Positions 1-6,926 of a DNA stretch of 11,243 bases are shown piece after piece (within the stretch, counting starts at the first letter, position 1; the number at the start of each line of letters is the position of its first letter). The stretch lies in the NCBI GenBank assembly GCA_031555505.1, contig JAVBUH010000050.1, positions 1-11,243 of the forward strand. The letters are read 5' to 3'. The DNA is from JAJDIA01 sp031555505. GTDB lineage: Bacteria > Bacteroidota > Bacteroidia > Bacteroidales > Tannerellaceae. The notes beneath the pieces are model-generated. The model searched no databases. It was not told the origin of the DNA and saw only the letters and a list, made by a program, of their open reading frames with translations. The translations under genes were made by a program, and so were the position numbers.

Positions 1-61
1 CACCCGATTTCACTGTTCGTGTTTTCCTGATAAAGAAAAGCACATTAAATGTCTGTCTCAT
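1..61 (-). CDS. Tyrosine-type site-specific integrase, N-terminal fragment (runs off the window)
   Basis: An ATG at 61-59 opens a frame that stays open to the left edge: 20 codons reading MRQTFNVLFFIRKTRTVKSG. The F-x-V-L-F-[FY]-[IL]-[RK]-K pattern followed by basic residues and a glycine is, from memory, how many Bacteroidetes tyrosine integrases begin, in the arm-type DNA-binding domain ahead of the core-binding and catalytic domains. Such enzymes recombine an element's att site with the chromosome. Only the start is visible; the catalytic R, H-x-x-R and Y lie outside. A near-consensus -7 box (TATCTTTA on the minus strand, 81-88) sits about 20 bp upstream. Its position just past a tRNA 3' end supports the call. 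Twenty residues is little evidence, and a chance short frame is the alternative. Confidence 0.6.
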   Translation of the reverse strand, partial: MRQTFNVLFFIRKTRTVKSG

Positions 62-156
62 ACTCTAAAAAATAATGGGTTAAAGATACTTCAACCGCGT
101 AAAATGAAGAGCATATAACGATAAGACAACCAGCGACTTAAGTGGCTATTCGTGGA

Positions 157-226
157 CACTTTTTCGAGGACTAAAAAATGTACACGATTTAGTCCGGCGA
201 AACTGCCTGATTTTGCTAAAAAAGTG
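157..226. repeat. Nested inverted repeats between integrase and tRNA-Phe
   Basis: GGACTAAA (168-175) and TTTAGTCC (188-195) form a perfect 8-bp inverted repeat around a 12-nt loop. It is nested inside a second pair, CACTTTTT (157-164) and AAAAAGTG (219-226). Neither is followed by a convincing U-tract, so they do not look like terminators. Between an integrase start and a tRNA 3' end, they could be arm or accessory sites for recombination proteins. That role is inference. Confidence 0.4.
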
Positions 227-235
227 GGATTTTGT

Positions 236-277
236 AGAAAAGAAAAATCCCTGAAACGTCTGTATTTCAGGTATTTT
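236..277 (-). terminator. Probable Rho-independent terminator after tRNA-Phe
   Basis: Read on the minus strand, AAAATACCTGAAA (277-265) pairs with TTTCAGGGATTTT (256-244). This gives 7 bp next to an 8-nt loop, one mismatch, then 5 A-U pairs, and it runs into a T-rich tract (TTTTTCTTTT, to about 238). It begins 24 bp past the tRNA 3' end on the same strand and would end the tRNA transcript before the integrase gene. The stem is AT-rich, so strength is uncertain. Confidence 0.5.
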
Positions 278-300
278 CCAATTTTGAAGTCTTTTAAAAG

Positions 301-373
301 TGGTGCCACCAGGAATCGAACCGGGGACACAAGGATTTTCAGTCCTTTGCTCTACCAACTGAGCTATGGCACC
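301..373 (-). tRNA. tRNA-Phe (anticodon GAA)
   Basis: The minus strand folds into a complete 73-nt cloverleaf. The acceptor stem is GGTGCCA/TGGCACC with discriminator A, the D-arm is GCTC/GAGC around AGTTGGTA, and the anticodon stem AAGGA/TCCTT holds loop CTGAAAA with anticodon GAA. The variable loop is GTGTC and the T-loop is TTCGATT. The 3' CCA is not encoded, since the sequence continues CTTTT after the discriminator, so it must be added after transcription. One oddity is a C-U mismatch in the middle of the T-stem (CCCGG against CCTGG, positions 51/63 in tRNA numbering). A consensus promoter lies 20 bp upstream. The tRNA 3' half is the probable attachment site for the element whose integrase starts at position 61. 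Confidence 0.97.
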
Positions 374-392
374 GTTGCTTTGAATACGGGTG

Positions 393-423
393 CAAAGATA
401 GGGAGTTATTTTGAATTAGCAAT
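393..423 (-). promoter_or_regulatory. Bacteroidetes-type promoter of tRNA-Phe
   Basis: On the minus strand TATCTTTG (400-393) matches the -7 consensus TAnnTTTG exactly. ATTG (423-420), 19 bp upstream, matches the -33 TTTG box at three of four bases. Transcription would begin about 15 nt before the tRNA. It separates the tRNA from thiL, whose stop is at 474. A 5-bp hairpin (454-466) between them has no proper U-tract and is not a convincing thiL terminator. Confidence 0.7.
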
Positions 424-473
424 AGTTTGGGGATATTTTTATTAAAATTATTTGCAATTTTATTGCCACTCGC

Positions 474-1508
474 TCACGATTCGCCTAAGGAGTTCCACCC
501 TTGTGCCTTTAGTTCGACTTCGCCACCGTCGCGCCCCACAAGATAATTGCCCAGTTCTTGCCGGGTGATATGGCCGATTACTTTAATACTTTCCATGGCT
601 TCCATCTTTTCGTGACAGGTCAGAGGTACAGTGAAAAGCAATTCATAGTCTTCGCCGCCATTCAGTGCAGCAGTCACCAGATTCATATTGAACTGTTCGG
701 CCATGACGGCTGTCTGGTAGTCGATAGGGATACGGTCTTCATAGATGCGGCAACCCACCTCGCTTTCGTGCGAGATATGCAATAGTTCAGACGAAAGGCC
801 GTCGGATACATCAATCATGGAAGTAGGAACGATACCAGCTTTGTCCAACATTTCCACAATATCTTTACGGGCTTCGGGTTTCAACTGGCGTTCCAGCAGG
901 TATTCTTTCCCTGAGAAATCCGGTTTGAAATCATCATCGCCCTGAAAGACCTTTTTCTCCCGTTCCAGCAATTGCAATCCCATATATGCAGCGCCCAAGT
1001 CACCTGATACGCAAACAATATCCGTTTCTTTCGCCCCGCTACGGTAGGTTATTTTTTCTTTTTCTCCTTCGCCTATACAGGTAATGCTGATAGAAAAACC
1101 TGTCAGTGAAGCCGAGGTATCCCCTCCTACCAAATCCACACCATAGACTTGGCAAGCCAATTTCAGTCCGTCATAAAAAGCGGTCAGATCTTCTACAGAG
1201 AAGCGCTTGGATATTCCCAATGAGACGGTGATCTGTTTCGGACGCCCGTTCATAGCGTATATATCCGAAAAGTTAACTACCGCAGATTTATACCCTAAAT
1301 GTTTCATCGGGACATAGGTCAGGTCGAAATGAATACCTTCGAGTAAGAGGTCGGTAGTCACCAACACTTGTTTTTCTTTGTAGTCAAGCACAGCGGCATC
1401 ATCTCCGATACCCTTCAGCGTACTTGTGTTTTTTAATTCAATGCCTGATGTTAAATGGCGAATCAATCCAAATTCGCCTAAGGATGCAATTTCTGTTCTT
1501 TTATTCAT
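474..1508 (-). CDS. thiL: Thiamine-monophosphate kinase
   Basis: ThiL phosphorylates thiamine monophosphate with ATP to make thiamine pyrophosphate, the active cofactor, in the cytoplasm. The 344-residue product has the family's motifs in order: GIGDDAAV (33-40), TTDLLLEGIHF (51-61), NFSDIYAMNGRP (79-90), GGDT (128-131), IDVSDGL (232-238) and GGEDYELLF (284-292). These acidic and glycine-rich segments bind Mg-ATP and substrate in the AIRS/PurM-like fold, with the N-terminal ATP-binding half followed by the C-terminal half. Length is normal. The ATG lies 6 bp after the lpxK stop with no Shine-Dalgarno, as usual in this phylum, so it is almost certainly co-transcribed with lpxK. It is the last gene of the cluster, and its stop TGA is 100 bp before the tRNA. 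Confidence 0.97.
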   Translation of the reverse strand: MNKRTEIASLGEFGLIRHLTSGIELKNTSTLKGIGDDAAVLDYKEKQVLVTTDLLLEGIHFDLTYVPMKHLGYKSAVVNFSDIYAMNGRPKQITVSLGISKRFSVEDLTAFYDGLKLACQVYGVDLVGGDTSASLTGFSISITCIGEGEKEKITYRSGAKETDIVCVSGDLGAAYMGLQLLEREKKVFQGDDDFKPDFSGKEYLLERQLKPEARKDIVEMLDKAGIVPTSMIDVSDGLSSELLHISHESEVGCRIYEDRIPIDYQTAVMAEQFNMNLVTAALNGGEDYELLFTVPLTCHEKMEAMESIKVIGHITRQELGNYLVGRDGGEVELKAQGWNSLGES

Positions 1509-1514
1509 AATTTG

Positions 1515-2621
1515 TTAATGAGGGACACCATTTTGCTGAATGGCAGCAATATGTTTTATGATCAGTTCGTTAAATTGGGGTTCCTTCTTTCCATGAAACT
1601 CAATTTCAATAGGAAGGGCATACAGTCGTGTCTTCCAGGCAGCCGGGATATAGGGATTCGCATACAAACGGGCGGCATCCTTTTCGGTGACGATCAACAA
1701 ACGTTCCTGGGAGGACATCTGATTGAACGCCTGGTCTATCTTTAGTATATCATCCTGCGTAAAATCATGATGATCCGGGAACGACATCGTCTGCACTTTA
1801 CCGGAATAATGCCGGATCTCAGCCTCAAAACTCTCAGGATGGGCAATACCCGAGAATACCAAGACGTCGTCGTTTTTCCGGATATCCCGTTTCACGCGAG
1901 GTTGTCCTTCCGGAAATACAGGACGAAGGTCGCCATAGCGAACCCGGGTAACAAACAGGGCATGATGCGGGCGCAATCCCATCCGGCTTTCGACGATCCG
2001 GTATTCAATCGGCTTCAGATCCTGTTCACATTTGGTGACAATCACAATATCAGCCCGGCTAACAGCCTGAATAGGTTCACGCAGCCGGCCAACAGGCATC
2101 AGCATATCTTCGTAATACAACCGTTGATAATCCGTTAGCAGAATTGAAAGAGAGGGAATCACGTATCGGTGTTGAAACCCATCATCCAATAAGATCACCT
2201 CCGGCCGTTCCTTTTCGGGCAATGCCAGTAAAGTCTTAATACCACGGCGCCGGTTGGCATCTACAGCAACTGTAATTGCAGGAAATTTCTTTTTTATCTG
2301 AAAGGGTTCGTCGCCAATATCCGCGCTGGTGCTTTCGGCAGTAGCCAGTACAAACCCCTTGGTTTTTCGTTTATACCCCCGGCTAAGGACAGCCACCCGG
2401 CATGAACGGCGAAGCAGACGCACCACATACTCAATATGCGGTGTCTTCCCTGTTCCGCCAACGGCCAGATTACCTATACAAATCACCGGAACATCATACT
2501 GTTCCATCGGCAGAACCCCCCAGTTGAATAACTGGTTGCGAATCCTCACCCCCATACCATACAAGAACGCAAAGGGAGAAAGCAGATATTTCAGGTCAAT
2601 ATGATGGCTGTCCGATGACAT
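1515..2621 (-). CDS. lpxK: Tetraacyldisaccharide 4'-kinase (lipid A)
   Basis: LpxK transfers the ATP gamma-phosphate to the 4' position of the lipid A disaccharide precursor at the inner face of the cytoplasmic membrane, an essential late step of the Raetz pathway. The 368-residue protein has an N-terminal segment likely to touch the membrane (about 10-35), a Walker A loop GNLAVGGTGKTP (50-61), SRGYKR (80-85), the acidic DDGFQHR motif (146-152), FPDHHDF (281-287) and a C-terminal TEKDAARL (312-319). All are typical of the family, and nothing is truncated. Its start is 9 bp after the sppA stop and its stop is 6 bp before thiL, indicating one transcript. From memory, many Bacteroides genomes carry a purine nucleoside phosphorylase gene between lpxK and thiL; it is absent here. 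Confidence 0.97.
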   Translation of the reverse strand: MSSDSHHIDLKYLLSPFAFLYGMGVRIRNQLFNWGVLPMEQYDVPVICIGNLAVGGTGKTPHIEYVVRLLRRSCRVAVLSRGYKRKTKGFVLATAESTSADIGDEPFQIKKKFPAITVAVDANRRRGIKTLLALPEKERPEVILLDDGFQHRYVIPSLSILLTDYQRLYYEDMLMPVGRLREPIQAVSRADIVIVTKCEQDLKPIEYRIVESRMGLRPHHALFVTRVRYGDLRPVFPEGQPRVKRDIRKNDDVLVFSGIAHPESFEAEIRHYSGKVQTMSFPDHHDFTQDDILKIDQAFNQMSSQERLLIVTEKDAARLYANPYIPAAWKTRLYALPIEIEFHGKKEPQFNELIIKHIAAIQQNGVPH

Positions 2622-2630
2622 TATTCCTTT

Positions 2631-4394
2631 TTACAATGGTTTCATATCATAAGGGATGCGAGCCTGCACACCGCTCGCGGAACGAATCATCCGCATCCAT
2701 TCCACATGCGCCAGATCATCTCCCAACATATTCTTAAGCAGGGCTACCTTCATATCCCCGAGTTGTTTTTCGACAAATTCCGTCCATCGGTCTTTCGAGC
2801 CCGACACATGCGTAAGACTATAGTCCGACAAATCAGCCAGTCCTGCCGCGACCTCTACAGCAGTATCCATACCACCCAACTCGTCTACCAAGCCTCTTTC
2901 TTTAGCCTGTGCACCGGTCCATACACGTCCCTGTCCGATGGCATCAACCGCTTCTTTGGTCATTCCTCTTCCATCGGCGCAACGGGTTAGGAATAAATCA
3001 TAAAAACGTTCCACATACCCCTGCATAAGCACCCGTTCATCGTCACGGAACGACCGGCTAAGGTCGCCCATATCAGCATATTTATTTGTCTTGACAATAT
3101 CCGTGCTCACACCTATCTTCTTCAGGGTTGCTTCCACGTTAGGGATCGTTGCGAATACACCGATAGAACCGGTCAACGTATTCGATTGAGCTACAATCTT
3201 ATCTGCCGCACACGAAATATAGTACCCCCCCGATGCAGCCACACTGCCCATTGACACTACCACCGGCTTCGTTTTCTTCAGTTCCACCACCTGACGCCAT
3301 ATCTGTTCAGAAACATAACCGCTTCCGCCCGGAGAGTTCACACGCAGGACAACAGCCTTCACCTGTTCGTCTTCCCGTAGCCGGATCAATTCTTCGGCCA
3401 GTTTTCCGGTTATCCGGTTATCCGTATCATATACGGCGCCTTCTGCTTCCACAATCTCACCTTCGGCATACAGGATTGCGATTTGATTACTGCTTTCCCG
3501 GACAGCCTTCTTTATATTTTTCATTTTATCTACACCGGCCGCCTGCAGTTTGGTGCCGGTTTGTCCGGCCAGTTCCATCACATACGCTTCTACGTCCGGT
3601 CGATATTTCAGCTCATCAATAAATCCACGTTCCACAGCCGTTTCAGCCGGGCCGAAGATAAGTCCTTCGTTGGCAAACGCATTCACCGCATCTACGGTCA
3701 GTTTTCTGCTTTCGGCCATACCGCCTGCCAATGTATTCCAGATAGACGACGTATACGACTGAATCTGTTCACGATTGGCATCACTCAGCTTTTCCAGCAT
3801 AAAAGGCTCAACCGCCCCTTTATACGTACCTACTTTAAAGACTTCCATCTTAACCCCAACCTTTTCCATCAGTCCTGTATAAAACATACTCTGTGAGGCT
3901 ATGCCAACGATCTCCAACATGCCGGCCGGATTCATGAATACCTTATCAGCCACTGAACACAGGTAATAATTCCCCTGTGTATAACTATCGGCATACGCCA
4001 CAATAAACTTGCCACTTTGTTTGAAATCGATCAATGCACCCCGAAGCGCCTGCAAATTAGCCGACCCGGTAGACAGCATTTCGGCATCCAGGTAAATACC
4101 CTGAATATTTGCATCGGTTTTGGCCGCCTGGATTGTTTCAATCAGCGTAGTCAGGGACAGCGCATCCTCCGTTTCACCCATTAAAACCGAAAACGGATTT
4201 TCAGAGACATTATCAACCAGTGTTCCCGCCAGTTTGATTTTATAAACCGTATTCGCTTTAGGTATATAAGTAGCCGAACCGCCCAACGAGCCAGCCATAC
4301 CGATCAACAGGAAGAAAGATAATAGGAAAAAGAGCCCGATAGCCACCATGGTGCCTAATATCGAGGCAAACATCATTTTGAAAAACTGCTTCAT
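2631..4394 (-). CDS. sppA: Signal peptide peptidase SppA, 67K type (protease IV)
   Basis: SppA is a membrane-anchored serine protease that degrades signal peptides left after secretion. The 587-residue product is the long two-repeat form. One transmembrane helix (about 10-35) is followed by an N-terminal S49 repeat carrying the general-base lysine in GTYKGAVEPF (K192), and a C-terminal S49 repeat with NSPGG (353-357) and the nucleophile in SVAASGGYY (S388). This Lys/Ser split across the two repeats matches the E. coli enzyme. The following TLTGSIGVF (406-414) is also typical. It heads the sppA-lpxK-thiL cluster: 87 bp separate it from the upstream stop, and that gap holds a consensus -7 box, so it probably has its own promoter. 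The ATG chosen gives a normal membrane anchor preceded by two lysines. Confidence 0.96.
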   Translation of the reverse strand: MKQFFKMMFASILGTMVAIGLFFLLSFFLLIGMAGSLGGSATYIPKANTVYKIKLAGTLVDNVSENPFSVLMGETEDALSLTTLIETIQAAKTDANIQGIYLDAEMLSTGSANLQALRGALIDFKQSGKFIVAYADSYTQGNYYLCSVADKVFMNPAGMLEIVGIASQSMFYTGLMEKVGVKMEVFKVGTYKGAVEPFMLEKLSDANREQIQSYTSSIWNTLAGGMAESRKLTVDAVNAFANEGLIFGPAETAVERGFIDELKYRPDVEAYVMELAGQTGTKLQAAGVDKMKNIKKAVRESSNQIAILYAEGEIVEAEGAVYDTDNRITGKLAEELIRLREDEQVKAVVLRVNSPGGSGYVSEQIWRQVVELKKTKPVVVSMGSVAASGGYYISCAADKIVAQSNTLTGSIGVFATIPNVEATLKKIGVSTDIVKTNKYADMGDLSRSFRDDERVLMQGYVERFYDLFLTRCADGRGMTKEAVDAIGQGRVWTGAQAKERGLVDELGGMDTAVEVAAGLADLSDYSLTHVSGSKDRWTEFVEKQLGDMKVALLKNMLGDDLAHVEWMRMIRSASGVQARIPYDMKPL

Positions 4395-4463
4395 AACTTA
4401 TCGCAAAAAATAAATAATAATACCAAAACAGACCGACCACCTCCCCTAATCAGATCTAACTCA

Positions 4464-4471
4464 CAAAGGTA
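4464..4471 (-). promoter_or_regulatory. Candidate -7 box for sppA-lpxK-thiL
   Basis: TACCTTTG on the minus strand fits TAnnTTTG exactly and lies about 70 bp before the sppA ATG, giving a leader of roughly 60 nt. No TTTG-like -33 box is found at the expected 19-21 bp spacing, so the promoter may be weak or activated. The 87-bp gap is wider than any other intergenic gap in the two clusters, which supports a separate start here. Confidence 0.45.
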
Positions 4472-4481
4472 AAGATAATTA

Positions 4482-5444
4482 TCAATTTCCATTCATACGT
4501 TCTACGATTCTTTCCATGTCCGTGTCACTTAAACATACCTGTGTATAAATATCTTGCAGGATAGCCGGCGTAACCTTGACAAAATCTTCTTCCCGGGCAG
4601 TGATAAACAATCCTCCGATATCCGCACCTCCGGGACTGGTCAGGATACGCTCTGCTCCTTCTTTGAAAAAATACGCAGGACGATGTTGGCGACGGGGAAT
4701 CAGAATCAACGTCCAGCCCTTGTCCACATAATAACCAAAGAGATTCATCTTCGGTTCATACTCATCCGGTTCCACGTCCATCGCCTGGCAGACAGTCCGG
4801 AAAAGCGATAAGATATCGGCCTCCTGCTGCGCCCTGATCACAAACCCATTCCGCAGGCAATGGGTCAAGAGGAACAACTGCCCCGAACCGGCTTCGCGAA
4901 GCAGCCGTCCCTTTTCAGCCACCATCCCTTTCCAGGCATCATCCAGCGGCATCACCGATCGGGTTACCACCTGGAAATGGGCATGATCCGGTGCCGATGC
5001 GCCACACCGTGGACCATTGTAAAACACCGTAAAGGCCTCCAACCGGCGTGCAAGTTCCAGAAAATCAGGCAACCTCTTCAGTATCATCTGCTCCGTATGC
5101 CGAAGGGTGGAGACCGTAAAATGAGCCGGGAAAATAGGATATGGGTTACACAAAAAGAGGTAATCCGATCCAAAAGCCAACCGTATCTGCTCATCCGGCA
5201 GGTGACCGGGACACAAAAAACATGGCCGCTCTTTCAGCGACTGCGCATCTACACGGGCACCTGCCGAGGCAATACGTGCAGGATTAAACTGTATATGCAC
5301 CACATCACCACCAACCACCAGCATCCTTACCTCTACCGATTGCAAAGCCTGGTAATTCTGTGCAGCCAGCGGCCATACAGCCAATTGCCTGTCCAGCAAC
5401 TCTGCTGCCTGAGCAGAACCATTGATCTGATTATTCGGCATCAT
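4482..5444 (-). CDS. DUF4922 protein, HIT/GalT-like nucleotidyltransferase or phosphorylase
   Basis: The 320-residue protein looks like the GalT/Ap4A-phosphorylase branch of the HIT superfamily, which cleaves or transfers nucleotides through a covalent histidine-nucleotide intermediate. A C75-x-x-C78 pair, H108 in NPYPIFPAHF, and H154-A-H156-F-Q158 after FYNGPRCGAS match the order of zinc ligands and the catalytic H-x-H-x-Q of those enzymes. H156 would be the nucleophile. The second half contains RRQHRPAYFF (251-260). I recognise the family as DUF4922; its substrate is not known to me. No signal peptide is seen, so it should be cytoplasmic. Its start (ATGATG at 5444) overlaps the glycosyltransferase stop by 14 bp (11 bp from the second ATG), implying translational coupling. 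A role in making or recycling a nucleotide sugar for that enzyme is inference; Ap4A phosphorylysis is the alternative. Confidence 0.8.
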   Translation of the reverse strand: MMPNNQINGSAQAAELLDRQLAVWPLAAQNYQALQSVEVRMLVVGGDVVHIQFNPARIASAGARVDAQSLKERPCFLCPGHLPDEQIRLAFGSDYLFLCNPYPIFPAHFTVSTLRHTEQMILKRLPDFLELARRLEAFTVFYNGPRCGASAPDHAHFQVVTRSVMPLDDAWKGMVAEKGRLLREAGSGQLFLLTHCLRNGFVIRAQQEADILSLFRTVCQAMDVEPDEYEPKMNLFGYYVDKGWTLILIPRRQHRPAYFFKEGAERILTSPGGADIGGLFITAREEDFVKVTPAILQDIYTQVCLSDTDMERIVERMNGN

Positions 5445-6897
5445 TCCTGTTTTTCCTCAAACGTGCCTGCAATTCCCAGGTCCGTATCCGATCCTTATAG
5501 GTATTATACCGGTTCATTTTCACCACATCCAACGATGCATCCGAGTTATCCTCCCAACGCCGGCACAGATATACCACATCGTAAATCCGTCCGATCTGAT
5601 AATCCCGGCTGATCCGTAATCCCAGCGCATAATCCTCGCCATAACTGGTATTCGGCAGATTGATCGAGCGCAACAGCGGCGTATAGAAAGCCCGCGGCGC
5701 GCCCAGTCCATTGATCCGGAGCGCATTGTTACGTCCGTTCTCCGGCGTCCATTCGCGGTGATCGATGATTCCGGGAGGGATCATTTCCATATCGAAATTT
5801 GTCATTTGATACGTACCTACCACCATGCCGCATTGTTGGGCGTAAAAAGCATCCACTATCTTTTGGAGCGTATCCTCGCCACTATATACGTCGTCACTGT
5901 CGAGCTGGACAGCAAACTTTCCACAGGCGGGATGGTGCACACCCATGTTCCAGCAACCGCCTATCTCCAGGTCATTCCGCTCGGGTTGGAGATGGATCAG
6001 CAAACGGTCGTCGGCATAGCGACGGATGATCTCCGAAGTGCCGTCGGTAGAATGATTGTCTATCACGATCAGGTTGAAGGCAAAACCGGCCTGCTGTTTT
6101 AATACCGAACGGATCGCATCTTCGATTGTACGCGCGCGGTTGCGCACAGGTATGATCACGGAGGCTTCAACGGCAAACTCGCCTACGGCGAAATCAATCG
6201 GGGTGAATGCAGGAGCCAGATAAGCGCCTATCTGCTTCAGATGGTCTGTGCAAGCCGCTTCCATCTCAATCTGTACGGCACGGTTTCGGGGATCCACATA
6301 ATCAAACTGCTTCTCGCCCGACTTACGGTTATCACGCTCTACTTCCGTATACAAGTATTCGTTGATGTGCACCAACTGCTGGCGTTGCGATACTTTCAGC
6401 CGCAAATCGTACAACCCGGCATACTGATAGTCCGTTTCCATCGAGGCAGCCGCTCGTTGCAAAGCCGACGAACGATAGACCATCACCGAACCGAAATTAA
6501 AATCGTCGCGCAAGCTACCTGCCTGATAATCAATCACCGGACACGGCACACGCGTATCTCCCTTCCAGGCATGGTAATCAGCATAGACCATACCGGCATC
6601 CGTATCGTCGGCAATACCTACAAACCGTTCCAGCGCCAATAAGCCGACCTGCAAGGTATCTGGCTTCACATACAGCAAGGTATAGTCGGCATTCGACAAA
6701 CCGGCAATCTGGCGAATGGTGCCGGTATTCCACATTTGGTTGGTATACAGCAACCGGGTCTGCCCGATGGGCTCTGCCTGCGGATCGTTCGTTAGCAGAT
6801 AGATCTGGTCTACAAGCGGAGATGCGCTCAACTGGTCGATCGTCTGGTTTATTACATCTGCATCCGTATACGTAAGAAAACAATTGATTCGTTTCAT
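5431..6897 (-). CDS. Family 2 glycosyltransferase with a degenerate N-terminal GT-A domain
   Basis: The C-terminal half (about 244-470) is a canonical GT2 domain: SVIIPVRNRARTIEDAI (246-262), VIDNHSTDGT (278-287), the metal-binding DSDD (333-336), a likely catalytic ED in YGEDYALGLR (419-428), and RRWEDNSD (446-453). It transfers a sugar from a nucleotide donor onto an unknown glycan or lipid acceptor. The first ~240 residues look like a second, decayed GT-A fold. YTLLYVKPD (72-80) stands where the DxD should be, and DFNFGSVMVYR and AGLYDLRLKV resemble late GT-A motifs. No transmembrane helix or signal peptide is visible, so it works in the cytoplasm. It lies 29 bp after the amidase stop and overlaps the DUF4922 gene, so all three are probably co-transcribed. 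The acceptor cannot be deduced. Confidence 0.9.
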   Translation of the reverse strand: MKRINCFLTYTDADVINQTIDQLSASPLVDQIYLLTNDPQAEPIGQTRLLYTNQMWNTGTIRQIAGLSNADYTLLYVKPDTLQVGLLALERFVGIADDTDAGMVYADYHAWKGDTRVPCPVIDYQAGSLRDDFNFGSVMVYRSSALQRAAASMETDYQYAGLYDLRLKVSQRQQLVHINEYLYTEVERDNRKSGEKQFDYVDPRNRAVQIEMEAACTDHLKQIGAYLAPAFTPIDFAVGEFAVEASVIIPVRNRARTIEDAIRSVLKQQAGFAFNLIVIDNHSTDGTSEIIRRYADDRLLIHLQPERNDLEIGGCWNMGVHHPACGKFAVQLDSDDVYSGEDTLQKIVDAFYAQQCGMVVGTYQMTNFDMEMIPPGIIDHREWTPENGRNNALRINGLGAPRAFYTPLLRSINLPNTSYGEDYALGLRISRDYQIGRIYDVVYLCRRWEDNSDASLDVVKMNRYNTYKDRIRTWELQARLRKNRNDAE

Positions 6898-6926
6898 ATA
6901 TTAATACAATTATTGTGCTTTATGGT

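Noticed and set aside
91..445. Short open frames on both strands across the tRNA-Phe gene
   Set aside because: They translate the tRNA itself (for example SIPGG-type peptides read through the T-arm) and have no family motif or start context.
4860..5612. A 250-codon plus-strand frame opposite the DUF4922 and GT2 genes
   Set aside because: It spans the overlap of two well-supported minus-strand genes and has no recognisable domain.
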